Source of the DNA: Faecalibacterium sp. An122
GTDB taxonomy: Bacteria > Bacillota > Clostridia > Oscillospirales > Ruminococcaceae
NCBI RefSeq assembly: GCF_002160895.1
Contig: NZ_NFLL01000004.1
Span: forward strand, 1-64,000
DNA: 64,000 nt
Direction of reading: 5' to 3'
The notes under the pieces are model-generated. The model was not told the DNA's origin and did no database searches. It saw nothing but the letters and a program-made list of their open reading frames with translations. Below are positions 35,062 to 42,786 of this stretch, piece by piece. The position numbers were made by a program, and so were the translations under genes. The first letter of the stretch is position 1, and every line of letters begins with the position of its first letter.

Positions 35062-35090
35062 TTGCCTTTTTGGCATGGAAAAGGTATAAT
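35062..35090 (+). promoter_or_regulatory. Promoter of the lacI-family gene
   Basis: TTGCCT (35062-35067), 17 bp, TATAAT (35085-35090). Confidence 0.8.
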
Positions 35091-35128
35091 AAAAGCCATA
35101 TTGGCATAGAAGGAAGGTGCCGGCCGGG

Positions 35129-36133
35129 ATGGTCACAATGGATGATATCGCAAAGAAAGTGGGCGTCTCCAAGGGGACCGTATCCAAGGCGCTGAACGGC
35201 GCGCCCGACGTCAGCGACGCGCTGCGCAAGACCATCCTGGAGACAGCGGTGGCCCTGGGCTATACCCGGGCCCGCCGCGGCGCGGTGCGGAGCCTGTGTA
35301 TCCTGATCGAGAACATGAGCTGCAGCAAACCGGAGGATTTCGGCACCGATATCGTCACCGGCTTCCGCCAGATGGCGGAGCCCTCGGGCTATGGCGTGCG
35401 GGTGGTGGAGCTGACCAAAGAGCTGCAGCAGTCGGTGCCTTACGATACCTTCATGCTGCGGGAGGGATATCTGGGGGCCCTGGTTCTGGGCATGAGCCTG
35501 AACGACCCCTGGATGAAGGAATTTCCCCGCAGCCGCACCCCGGCGGTGCTGTACGACAACCTGATCCTGGGCAACCCCACCGTGGCCACCCTGGGCATCG
35601 ACAACAACGAGGCCATCGGCCAGGCGGTAGAGGCCCTGTACGGCATGGGACACCGGAAAATCGGCTACCTGAGCGGGGCGCTGGGCTCCCACATCACCCA
35701 GGTGCGGTACCGCAGCTTCTTCTATGAGCTGAACCGCCGCAAGCTGCCCAGCTCCAAGAGCCTGGCGGGATACTCCTATTACTTCTCCGAGTGCCTGGAC
35801 AATCACCTGCCCCGGCTGCTGGACCAGGGGGTTACCGCCATCCTGTGCAGCTCGGACCTGCTGGCCCATACGGTGCTGATCCGCTGCCAGGAACTGGGCA
35901 TCGACGTGCCCCGGCGGCTGAGCATTGTGGGCTTTGACGACCTGCCTTTCTGCGCCCACACCGCCCCGCCCCTCACCACCATCCGCCAGGATCGGCTCCA
36001 GATCGGCAAGAGCGGCTATTACGCCCTGGACAGCCTGATGAACGGGGTGCCCATCAGCAGCCTGCTGCTTCACGGCCAGCTGATTCTCCGGGGCTCCACC
36101 GGCCCCGCCCCCAAACTGCCCCGGAACCGATGA
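35129..36133 (+). CDS. LacI-family regulator, probable maltodextrin regulator
   Basis: A 334-residue LacI/GalR protein: HTH VTMDDIAKKVGVSKGTVSKALNG at the start, hinge, then a periplasmic-binding-like sensor with SIVGFDDLPFCAHTAPPLTTIRQD near residue 270. ATG 35129 follows AAGGAAGG by 11 bp; the upstream GTG 35117 sits on the RBS. It is divergent from the mal operon, and CGAAAC repeats lie in both promoters. Same elements at 18781 suggest a small regulon. Inducer probably maltose or maltotriose (inference). Confidence 0.88.
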   Translation: MVTMDDIAKKVGVSKGTVSKALNGAPDVSDALRKTILETAVALGYTRARRGAVRSLCILIENMSCSKPEDFGTDIVTGFRQMAEPSGYGVRVVELTKELQQSVPYDTFMLREGYLGALVLGMSLNDPWMKEFPRSRTPAVLYDNLILGNPTVATLGIDNNEAIGQAVEALYGMGHRKIGYLSGALGSHITQVRYRSFFYELNRRKLPSSKSLAGYSYYFSECLDNHLPRLLDQGVTAILCSSDLLAHTVLIRCQELGIDVPRRLSIVGFDDLPFCAHTAPPLTTIRQDRLQIGKSGYYALDSLMNGVPISSLLLHGQLILRGSTGPAPKLPRNR

Positions 36134-36142
36134 AAACACAAA

Positions 36143-36179
36143 GCCCCCGCCCTCCGGAAAGCCTCTCGGGGGCGTTTTT
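36143..36179 (+). terminator. Terminator of the lacI-family gene
   Basis: Stem GCCCCCG / CGGGGGC (36143-36149, 36167-36173) followed by GTTTTTG. Confidence 0.85.
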
Positions 36180-36315
36180 GTGTCCGGAGATGCAAGCGGA
36201 AGGAATGCGCAAGCGCTGGACAGAATGCGGATGTGAGATGAAAAAGCGCGTACAGAAAAGAAAAAGCGCGCACCCTGTCGGGAAATGTGACAGGATTATG
36301 AAGAAAGAATTAACT

Positions 36316-36342
36316 TTAGCACTCTATGCTTGACAGTGCTAA
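36316..36342 (+). promoter_or_regulatory. CIRCE element (HrcA operator)
   Basis: TTAGCACTC (36316-36324), 9-bp spacer, CAGTGCTAA (36334-36342). This matches the CIRCE consensus with one base off in the right arm. It overlaps the -35 of the hsp20 promoter, so HrcA would repress in the absence of heat stress. Confidence 0.9.
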
Positions 36343-36358
36343 AAATGCGTGCTATACT
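36330..36358 (+). promoter_or_regulatory. SigmaA promoter of hsp20
   Basis: TTGACA (36330-36335), 17 bp, TATACT (36353-36358). The -35 lies inside CIRCE. Confidence 0.9.
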
Positions 36359-36374
36359 AAGGCCGTGGTCAGGA

Positions 36375-36419
36375 GGAAGGGCCCCGGGGGAAACCAAAGA
36401 ACCCCGGCAAGGGCCTTCC
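36375..36419 (+). other. Stable hairpin in the hsp20 5' leader
   Basis: Nested pairings GGAAG/CTTCC, GCCC/GGGC and CGGGG/CCCCG (bulges between) close a loop AAACCAAAGA. No T-run follows, so not a terminator. A second small stem AGCCC/GGGCT (36447-36460) sits just before the RBS. Possible role in mRNA stability or temperature-dependent translation. Confidence 0.45.
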
Positions 36420-36479
36420 CGCCCTGAGAATTTCAGATGATATACCAGCCCCTGAGGGCTGTGATAGGAGGTTTGACTT

Positions 36480-36944
36480 ATGTTACTGCCTGCTGTTTTT
36501 CATGAGAATTTGTTCGATGACTGGTTTGATCCGTTCTTCAGCGATATGGAGCGGGAGCTGAACCGCGATACCCGCAACACCTTCGGCAAGCGGGCATCCA
36601 ACATGATGAAAACCGACGTGAAGGAAGTCGAGAACGGTTATGAGATGGATGTGGACCTGCCCGGCTGCAAGAAGGAGAACGTCAAGATGCAGCTGCAGGA
36701 CGGTTATCTGACCATCCAGGCCGTCCGCAGCCACACCACCGGCAACGAAGGCCAGAATGGCCGCTACGTCCGCCGCGAGACCTTCTCGGGCACCTGCACC
36801 CGCAGCTTCTATGTGGGCGAGGAGATCAAGAAGGAGGACATCCACGCCAAGTTTGAGGATGGTGTCCTGAAGATCACCCTGCCCCGTCCTGAGGTCAAGA
36901 AGCAGCTGCCCAAGCCCAACAGCAACCTGATCGACATTGAGTAA
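36480..36944 (+). CDS. Small heat shock protein, Hsp20/alpha-crystallin family
   Basis: A 154-residue ATP-independent holdase chaperone. The alpha-crystallin domain spans about residues 40-140, with the conserved VDLPGCKKENVKMQL start and the FEDGVLKITLPRPE signature near the end. The N-terminus (MLLPAVFHENLFDDWF) is short and aromatic. AGGAGG precedes ATG. Single-gene unit between its own CIRCE promoter and a terminator, so it is a dedicated stress gene. Confidence 0.95.
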   Translation: MLLPAVFHENLFDDWFDPFFSDMERELNRDTRNTFGKRASNMMKTDVKEVENGYEMDVDLPGCKKENVKMQLQDGYLTIQAVRSHTTGNEGQNGRYVRRETFSGTCTRSFYVGEEIKKEDIHAKFEDGVLKITLPRPEVKKQLPKPNSNLIDIE

Positions 36945-36974
36945 GGCCCGCAGGGCTCCACCAAAGAACCATCC

Positions 36975-37010
36975 GCCCCCGGAAGGCATCCAGCCCTCCG
37001 GGGGCTTTTG
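36975..37010 (+). terminator. Terminator of hsp20
   Basis: Perfect 9-bp stem GCCCCCGGA / TCCGGGGGC (36975-36983, 36997-37005) followed by TTTT. Confidence 0.9.
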
Positions 37011-37051
37011 TTGTCTGTGAATGGAGGGCGCGCCTCTGCATCCGGGCATAG

Positions 37052-37087
37052 AAAAACCCGCCTGCGGCGCGGGGCCGGACAGGCGGG
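37052..37087 (-). terminator. Terminator of purC
   Basis: Arms CCCGCCTG (37057-37064) and CAGGCGGG (37080-37087). On the minus strand the stem is followed by TTTTT. Confidence 0.85.
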
Positions 37088-37107
37088 GGAGGAGCATTTT
37101 TTAAGAC

Positions 37108-37977
37108 TTACAGCTTGGTGCCGGTCAGCAGCTCGTAGGCCTCCAGGTACTTGTCGATGGTCTTGTCGATGACGTCCTGGGGCAGCAGGTAGTCGCTGTC
37201 GGGATTGGCCTTCAGCCAGTCGCGGACAAACTGCTTGTCGAACGAGGGCTGGCCGTGGCCCGGCTCATAGCCCTCCAGGGGCCAGAAGCGGGAAGAATCG
37301 GGGGTGAGCATCTCGTCGCCCAGCACCACGTTGCCGGCCTCGTCCAGGCCGAACTCAAACTTGGTGTCGGCAATGATGATGCCGCGGCTCAGTGCGTAGT
37401 CGGCGCACTTCTTGTACAGGGCGATGGTGTAATCACGCAGCTTGGCGGCGTACTCCTCGCCCTTGCCGGGGAAGTGCTTCTCCAGCACGGTGATGCTCTG
37501 CTCGTAGGAGATGTTCTCGTCGTGGTCGCCCAGGTCGGCCTTGGTGCTGGGGGTGTAGATGGGCTCGGGCAGCTTGTCCGACTCCTTCAGGCCCTCGGGC
37601 AGGGTGATGCCGCAGACCTTGCCGGTCTTCTGGTAGCTGGCCCAGCCGCTGCCGGTGATGTAGCCGCGGACGATGCACTCGATGGGCAGCATGGTCAGCT
37701 TGCGGCAGAGCATGCTGTTGCCCTCGAACTGGGGCTGACGGAAGAACTCGGGCATATCGGCGGTGTTGACCGAGATCATGTGGTTGGGCAGCAGGTCCTT
37801 GGTGTAGTCGAACCAGAATTTGCTCATCTGGGTCAGGACGGTGCCCTTCTTAGTGATCTTGTTCTTCAGGATCACGTCAAAGGCGGAAATGCGGTCGGTC
37901 GCAACCATCACCAGGGCGTCGCCCACGTCGTAAATCTCGCGGACCTTGCCCTCTTTGAAAGGCTTGTATTCAGTCAT
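37108..37977 (-). CDS. purC: Phosphoribosylaminoimidazole-succinocarboxamide synthase
   Basis: SAICAR synthase of purine biosynthesis: joins CAIR and aspartate with ATP. The 289-residue protein has GKVREIYDVGD near residue 9, TDRISAFDVILKNKI, PIECIVRGYITGSGW near 102 and IIADTKFEFG near 200, all family signatures. It is of the longer (about 290) class rather than the short (about 240) bacterial type. It is a lone gene here, not in a pur operon. Confidence 0.95.
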   Translation of the reverse strand: MTEYKPFKEGKVREIYDVGDALVMVATDRISAFDVILKNKITKKGTVLTQMSKFWFDYTKDLLPNHMISVNTADMPEFFRQPQFEGNSMLCRKLTMLPIECIVRGYITGSGWASYQKTGKVCGITLPEGLKESDKLPEPIYTPSTKADLGDHDENISYEQSITVLEKHFPGKGEEYAAKLRDYTIALYKKCADYALSRGIIIADTKFEFGLDEAGNVVLGDEMLTPDSSRFWPLEGYEPGHGQPSFDKQFVRDWLKANPDSDYLLPQDVIDKTIDKYLEAYELLTGTKL

Positions 37978-38121
37978 CGAAAAACACTCCTTCTTCTTCC
38001 AAGCGGCCGCCGGGGCCGCGATCTTTCTTACGGCCTTATTGTATCATATCTGCCCCGGTTTGACTACCGCCAGAACGGTGGAGTTGCTGCCCGGTTGGGT
38101 GTGAATTCTGGTGAAAACTGC

Positions 38122-38151
38122 AAAAAAGCCGCCCTTTTGGACGGCTTTTTT
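38122..38151. terminator. Bidirectional terminator downstream of the YitT gene
   Basis: AAAAAAGCCGCCC-TTTT-GGACGGCTTTTTTT: a 7-bp stem with one mismatch, flanked by A and T runs. It ends the minus-strand YitT gene ahead of the purC promoter region. Confidence 0.8.
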
Positions 38152-38199
38152 TGCGAATAAGTATGACTTTGCTGGCTTTGGGCAGTCGGCGAAGGGGGG

Positions 38200-39087
38200 T
38201 CAGTTGAGGGCGCGGAAACCCTTGCCGATGATCTCGCTGGAGTTGACGATGGTGATGAACGCGTGGTTGTCATTGGTCCGCAGGAAGTTGCGCAGGCGGG
38301 CGGCCTCGCGGCGGGTCAGGACGGTGATGATGACGGTCAGGTCCTTGCCGGTGTAGGCACCCTGGGCGTCCTCCACGGTGGCCGAGCGGTGCAGGTCGTC
38401 CAGAATGAAGTCGATGATGTCCTCGGGGTTGGAGGTGACCACCGTGCACACCTTGCGCTGGTTGATGTTTTCAATGACGCCGTCCACCACAAAGGACTTG
38501 CCGATCAGGCCCAGGATACAGTACAGGCCGGTGGACACGCCGAAGATGGCGGCTGCGCCAATGATAATCAGCACGTCGCTGACCATCAGGGCGGTGCCGA
38601 TGTTCAGGGATGAATGCTTGGTAAGGATCAGGGCAACAATATCGGTACCGCCGGTGGAGGCGCCGATGTTGAAGACAATGGCGGCGCCGATGGCGGGCAG
38701 CAGCACGGCGAAGATCAGTTCCAGCAGCTTGTCGTCGGTGAAGGGATGGGGCATGGGCCAGATGGCCTCGCACAAAGAAACGTAAAAGGACAGGGCAAAG
38801 GAAGAGAACACCGTCCAGCCCATGCAGCTGATGCCCAGGAACACAAAGCCCAGAACCACCAGGATCAGGTTCAGCACCCACATGAAAAAGCCCACGTTGA
38901 ACTGGGGGAACAAAGCCGACAGCAGCACCGACAGGCCCGATGTGCCGCCGAAGGCGAAGTGGTTGGGGGTCTTGAACCAGACAATGCCCAGGGCCGTCAG
39001 GATGAGGCCCAGGTTCAGCAGAACAAAAAAGCGGAAGTTTGCAATCAGTTTTTCCTTTTTAAAAGCGTCTTTGACTAGATCCATCAT
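38200..39087 (-). CDS. YitT family membrane protein (DUF161 + DUF2179)
   Basis: A 295-residue protein. Five to six hydrophobic helices (about residues 20-200, with GGTSGLSVLLSALFPQFNVGFFMWVLNL and ASTGGTDIVALILTK, the paired DUF161 repeats) are followed by a C-terminal soluble DUF2179 domain (RKVCTVVTSNPEDIIDFILDDLHRSATVEDAQGAYTG). ATG 39087 is chosen with GAGGAAAC upstream; a longer reading to 39180 has no RBS. The family's transport role is not settled. Lone gene. Confidence 0.88.
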   Translation of the reverse strand: MMDLVKDAFKKEKLIANFRFFVLLNLGLILTALGIVWFKTPNHFAFGGTSGLSVLLSALFPQFNVGFFMWVLNLILVVLGFVFLGISCMGWTVFSSFALSFYVSLCEAIWPMPHPFTDDKLLELIFAVLLPAIGAAIVFNIGASTGGTDIVALILTKHSSLNIGTALMVSDVLIIIGAAAIFGVSTGLYCILGLIGKSFVVDGVIENINQRKVCTVVTSNPEDIIDFILDDLHRSATVEDAQGAYTGKDLTVIITVLTRREAARLRNFLRTNDNHAFITIVNSSEIIGKGFRALN

Positions 39088-39551
39088 AATTTTGTTTCCT
39101 CGTTGCACAGTGCTTTCCAAAGCACAGAAAATTTCACACCATGCAGAACTATACGATACTTCATGGCGGATGTCAAGCATTCTGCACGAATTACCGGCAG
39201 AAAAAAACCGGGCGGTGAATCAAAAGAGAAAACTGGGTCCGTCCTTCTTGCAGGAAAGCTGAAAATGTTGTATGATATACCATTATAAGGGTGTGTCTGC
39301 AACACACTCAGCGGGAAAGCGGCCTGGCGTGCACCAAAAGCATGCACGGGCAGCTTTCTCTGTGGTTTTTTGGGCTGGAAGGCCGGTATTCCACGGGCCG
39401 CGGCGGCCGGGTGGAAAAACAGCCCGCACCCCGCGGCAGACAGCCGGGGAACCTTTTCCCGCCGGCCTATTTTCCCGCAGACGTTCCGCGGCGCAGCCTG
39501 CGCCGGAGGGACGATATCCGAGCAGCGAGCAGTATGAGGGAGAACTGTATT
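39088..39551 (+). other. Divergent gap with glnS promoter and long folded leader
   Basis: 464 bp. The left part (39088-39240) is AT-rich and should hold the minus-strand YitT promoter. The right part holds the glnS promoter at 39248-39276 and a leader of about 270 nt. The leader folds into several GC-rich hairpins: GTGTGT/ACACAC (39291-39307), GGGCTG/CAGCCC enclosing TTCCAC/GTGGAA (39372-39425), and CGGCGCA/TGCGCCG (39489-39505). No T-box consensus (GGTGGNACCGCG) was found, though an RNA switch is possible. Confidence 0.6.
39248..39276 (+). promoter_or_regulatory. glnS: Promoter of glnS
   Basis: TTGCAG (39248-39253), 17 bp, TATGAT (39271-39276). The coding start is about 270 nt downstream. 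Confidence 0.7.
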
Positions 39552-41228
39552 ATGGCAGACAAAAACTTTTTGACCGATATCATCGACGCCGACCTGGCCG
39601 AAGGCAAGGTCAGCGAGGTCCACACCCGGTTCCCGCCGGAGCCCAACGGCTACCTGCACATCGGCAGCGCCAAGGCGATCTATATCAACTGGTCCATCGC
39701 CAAGGCCTACGGCGGCAAATTCAACCTGCGCCTGGACGACACCAACCCCGCCCGTGAGGACGTGGAGTACGTCAACAGCATCCTGGAGGACCTGCACTGG
39801 CTGGGCGCCGATCCCAACGGCGGCATCTTCTACGGCAGCGACTACTTTGAGCAGTGCTACGCCTACGCCGAGAAGCTGATCCTGGAGGGCAAGGCCTACG
39901 TGGACGACCTGACCCGGGACGAGATGCGGGAGTACCGCGGCACCGACGCCGGCAAGCCCAGCCGTCCCTCGCCCTGGCGTGACCGCACCTCCGAGGAGAA
40001 CCTGGACCTGTTCCGCCGGATGCGGGCCGGTGAGTTCAAGGAGGGCGAAAAGACCCTGCGGGCCAAGATCGACCTGGCCAGCCCCAACATGAATATGCGT
40101 GACCCGGCCATCTACCGCATCAAGTACGAGAGCCATCACCGCCAGGGGGACAAGTGGTGCATCTACCCCATGTACGACTTTGCCCACCCCATTCAGGACG
40201 CCATCGAGGGGATCACCCACAGCATGTGCAGCCTGGAGTTTGAGAACCACCGCCCCCTGTACGAGTGGGTCATCACCAACATCTTTGGCACCGAGTTCCC
40301 CAAACAGCGGGAGTTCGCCCGCCTGAACATGACCAATACCGTCATGAGCAAGCGCTACCTGCGTGAGCTGGTGGAGCTGGGCATTGTGGACGGCTGGGAC
40401 GATCCCCGGATGCCCACCCTCTGCGGCCTGCGCCGCCGCGGCTATACCCCCTCCTCCATCTTCACCTTTGTGCGGGAGGCCGGCATCGCCAAGTGTGACA
40501 ACCTGATCGACATGCGCCAGCTGGAGGCCTGCGTCCGCAGCGAGCTGGACCTGAACGCACAGCGCCGTGTGGCGGTGCTGCACCCGGTCAAGCTGATTGT
40601 GGACAACTACCCCGAGGACAAGACCGAGACCTTTGCCCTGGCCAACAACCCCAACCGGGAGGCCAACGACAGCTCCACCCGTGAGGTGACCTTCAGCCGT
40701 GAGGTCTGGATCGAGTCGGAGGACTTCGCAGAGGTGCCGCCTCCCAAGTTCAAGCGCCTGACCATCGGCAGCGAAGTCCGCCTGATGGGCGCCTATATCG
40801 TCCGGTGCACCGGCGTGGACAAGGATGCCGAGGGCAACGTCACCGCCATCCACTGCACCGCCGACCTGGAGACCGGCTGCGGCAACCCCGCTGACGGCCG
40901 CAAGGTCAAGGGCACCATCCACTGGGTCAGCACCGCCCACTGCATCGAGGCTGAGATCCGCCTGTACGACAAGCTGTTCACCCGCGAGAACATGAACAAC
41001 CTCCCCGAGGGCACCAGCTACCGGGATTTCCTGAACCAGGACAGCGTCACCGTCTGCTCCGGCTGCAAGCTGGAGATGGCTCTGGCCGACGCCAAGCCGG
41101 GGGACAAGTTCCAGTTTGTCCGCAACGGCTTCTTCACCCCCGATTCCAAGCACCCCGGCGTCTTTAACCGGGTGGTCACCCTGCGGGACAGCTTCAAGCC
41201 CGCCAAGCCGGTGGAATGCCCCCAGTGA
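39552..41228 (+). CDS. glnS: Glutaminyl-tRNA synthetase
   Basis: Charges tRNA-Gln with glutamine. The 558-residue class I synthetase has PPEPNGYLHIGSAKAI (HIGH motif) near residue 27, the GlnRS-type KFNLRLDDTNP, the VMSKRYL (KMSKS-like) motif near residue 265, and the C-terminal beta-barrel anticodon domain. ATG 39552 has GAGGGAG upstream; the frame is open to 39291 but that stretch is the folded leader. A direct GlnRS is less common among Firmicutes, most of which use GatCAB transamidation, so it may have been acquired. Confidence 0.95.
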   Translation: MADKNFLTDIIDADLAEGKVSEVHTRFPPEPNGYLHIGSAKAIYINWSIAKAYGGKFNLRLDDTNPAREDVEYVNSILEDLHWLGADPNGGIFYGSDYFEQCYAYAEKLILEGKAYVDDLTRDEMREYRGTDAGKPSRPSPWRDRTSEENLDLFRRMRAGEFKEGEKTLRAKIDLASPNMNMRDPAIYRIKYESHHRQGDKWCIYPMYDFAHPIQDAIEGITHSMCSLEFENHRPLYEWVITNIFGTEFPKQREFARLNMTNTVMSKRYLRELVELGIVDGWDDPRMPTLCGLRRRGYTPSSIFTFVREAGIAKCDNLIDMRQLEACVRSELDLNAQRRVAVLHPVKLIVDNYPEDKTETFALANNPNREANDSSTREVTFSREVWIESEDFAEVPPPKFKRLTIGSEVRLMGAYIVRCTGVDKDAEGNVTAIHCTADLETGCGNPADGRKVKGTIHWVSTAHCIEAEIRLYDKLFTRENMNNLPEGTSYRDFLNQDSVTVCSGCKLEMALADAKPGDKFQFVRNGFFTPDSKHPGVFNRVVTLRDSFKPAKPVECPQ

Positions 41229-41266
41229 TCCAATTCAAACCATGAGGAAAGGAGGGCCTTGCCACA

Positions 41267-41665
41267 ATGCCGAAACGGTTTTTGCGCAATGCTCTGCTGA
41301 TGGCTGTCGTCACCGTTCTGATGGCGCTCAGCCTGGTGTTCTATATCCACAACACGAACCCGCTGCCCGGCGGCGAAAACCCCAACAACGTCTTGCTGCT
41401 GGATGGGGTGTACACCTCGGTGCAGCAGGGCTACCTCAGTGAGGTGACCGTCACCGTCACCATCTCCAGCGGGATGGTGTCGGATGTCCAGGTGGATGCC
41501 TCGGGCGAGACCCCCGCTCTGGGCGGCGTGGCCGCTGCCCAGCTGGCCACTGCTCTGACCGAGGCCGGCTCCTCTGCCAACGTGGACGTGGTGTCCGGCA
41601 GCACCTACACCAGCGAGGCGGTTCTCGCCGGTATGGATGACTGTCTGGCCCAGGCTGCGGGCTGA
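41267..41665 (+). CDS. FMN-binding domain protein, membrane-anchored
   Basis: A 132-residue protein: one N-terminal membrane helix (about residues 8-27), then an extracytoplasmic FMN-binding domain. The segment LSEVTVTVTISSGMVSDVQVDASGETPALGG and SGSTYTSEAV (residues 110-119) match the NqrC/RnfG-type pattern, where a Thr is the flavin attachment site. RBS AAAGGAGG lies before the ATG at 41267. It may take part in extracellular or membrane electron transfer. It lies 38 bp after glnS and 70 bp before the LRR gene, but a terminator follows it, so its link to the next three genes is uncertain. Confidence 0.75.
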   Translation: MPKRFLRNALLMAVVTVLMALSLVFYIHNTNPLPGGENPNNVLLLDGVYTSVQQGYLSEVTVTVTISSGMVSDVQVDASGETPALGGVAAAQLATALTEAGSSANVDVVSGSTYTSEAVLAGMDDCLAQAAG

Positions 41666-41676
41666 TTCACAGGAAA

Positions 41677-41720
41677 AAAGCGCTTCCCGGCGGCAACACG
41701 CCGCGGGAGCGCTTTGTTTT
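41677..41720 (+). terminator. Terminator after the FMN-binding gene
   Basis: Long stem: left arm from AAAGCGC (41677-41683) to GCGGC, right arm GCCGCGGGAGCGCTTT (41700-41715), with two bulges, followed by GTTTTG. Confidence 0.75.
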
Positions 41721-41734
41721 GAAGGGAGGCATCC

Positions 41735-42760
41735 ATGCGGTATACCTTTGATTATACGGTGCAGCCCGACGGCACAGCGGCCCTGGCCCGGGCCTATGGG
41801 GAGGAACCCATCCTCACCCTGCCCGAGGCTCTGCCCGGCCCCGAGGGGCAGCTTCTGCCCCTGGCCCGGCTGGGAGGCTACTGCTTTGCGGGAACCGTCC
41901 GGGACCGGATGCCGGGACAGCTGCTCCGCTGCGGGTGGGACGGCGAAGTCCGGCCGGTGTACGCCGGCCCTGCCGCCGAGTCGGAGGACCTGCACCCGGT
42001 GGCGGGGAACTTCCTGGAGGAAATCACCCTTCCGGCCTCCCTGCGGGAGGTGGGCAGCTGCGCCTTCTACAACTGCCGGGCCCTTCGCCGGATGACGGTG
42101 GGGGACGGGCCTCTGGCGGTGGGCAGCGATGTCTTTCTCAACTGCTTTGCCCTGACCGAGGTCCGGGTCTGCGCCCAGCCCGACGCCGTTACCGGCCTGT
42201 TTGCCATCGTCAACAATATTTCCAGCAACCTGCGGGCGGCTTTCCTGCCGGACGGGCCCGAAGGGGACACCGCGGCGGTGTTCCGCTACCCGGAGTACTG
42301 GGAGGACATCGAGGAGACCCCCGCCCACATTCTGCTCCACACCTTCTCGGGCCAGGGGTATCACTACCGCCAGTGCTTCCGGGACGGGCGTCTGCGCTGC
42401 GAGGAGTACGACGCCATCTTTGCCCAGGGCCACGGCGGGGATGATCCCACCTATATGGCCCTCCTCTGCCTGGATCGGCTGCGGTATCCCTGGCAGCTGG
42501 GAGAGGAGGCTGCCGGGCGTTACCGGGTCTTCCTGGCCCAGCAGGGGGCGGCGGTGGCTGCGGCCCTCATCCGGGCCCAGGACCGGGAGGCGCTGGGGGC
42601 ATTGCTGGCCTTGAACGTCCTGGACGGTCCGGCCCTGGCAGCTGCCTCGGCGGCAGCCCAGCAGGCCGGAGACGCCCAGTCTGCCGCCCTGCTGGCCGAT
42701 GCGGAGTACCGCGCCCGGCCCGCCCGGCCCAAACGACGTTATACATTTGATGATTTTTGA
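41735..42760 (+). CDS. Leucine-rich repeat (BspA-like) protein of the VWA/MoxR cassette
   Basis: A 341-residue protein without signal peptide. Residues about 94-145 hold BspA/LRR_5-type repeats (LEEITLPASLREVGSCAFYNCRALRRMTVGD..., then VFLNCFALTEVRV). The N-terminus (YTFDYTVQPDGTAALARAYG) is like the LRR_5 pre-repeat strands. The C-terminal half (about 215-341) is helical and Ala-rich and looks like no family known to me. GGGAGG precedes ATG. It lies 26 bp before a DUF2201/VWA gene and then a MoxR ATPase, so the three probably form one operon. BspA-like repeats often bind proteins, so an adaptor or substrate-recognition role is plausible. Confidence 0.65.
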   Translation: MRYTFDYTVQPDGTAALARAYGEEPILTLPEALPGPEGQLLPLARLGGYCFAGTVRDRMPGQLLRCGWDGEVRPVYAGPAAESEDLHPVAGNFLEEITLPASLREVGSCAFYNCRALRRMTVGDGPLAVGSDVFLNCFALTEVRVCAQPDAVTGLFAIVNNISSNLRAAFLPDGPEGDTAAVFRYPEYWEDIEETPAHILLHTFSGQGYHYRQCFRDGRLRCEEYDAIFAQGHGGDDPTYMALLCLDRLRYPWQLGEEAAGRYRVFLAQQGAAVAAALIRAQDREALGALLALNVLDGPALAAASAAAQQAGDAQSAALLADAEYRARPARPKRRYTFDDF

Positions 42761-42786
42761 GATAAATATTCCGGGAGGTGATCTGT

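Larger units (their letters stand above)
36180..36479 (+). other. Intergenic region and leader of hsp20
   Basis: Holds, in order: an A-rich stretch, the promoter with CIRCE (36316-36358), and a leader of about 110 nt with two hairpins (36375-36419 and 36447-36460) before the AGGAGG at 36466-36471. No gene seen. Confidence 0.7.

Noticed and set aside
36240-36275. Repeated AAAAAGCGCG near hsp20 as a possible direct repeat element
   Set aside because: Two short near-copies of AAAAAGCGCG only; too short and too simple to call an element, and no CRISPR-like spacing.
39283-39551. T-box riboswitch in front of glnS
   Set aside because: The leader is long and folded, but no GGTGGNACCGCG T-box sequence or AGTA motif could be found. 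Listed only as a folded leader.
39291-39551. N-terminal extension of GlnRS
   Set aside because: The frame is open, but the extra 87 codons lie in the folded leader, have no RBS and do not match the family start.
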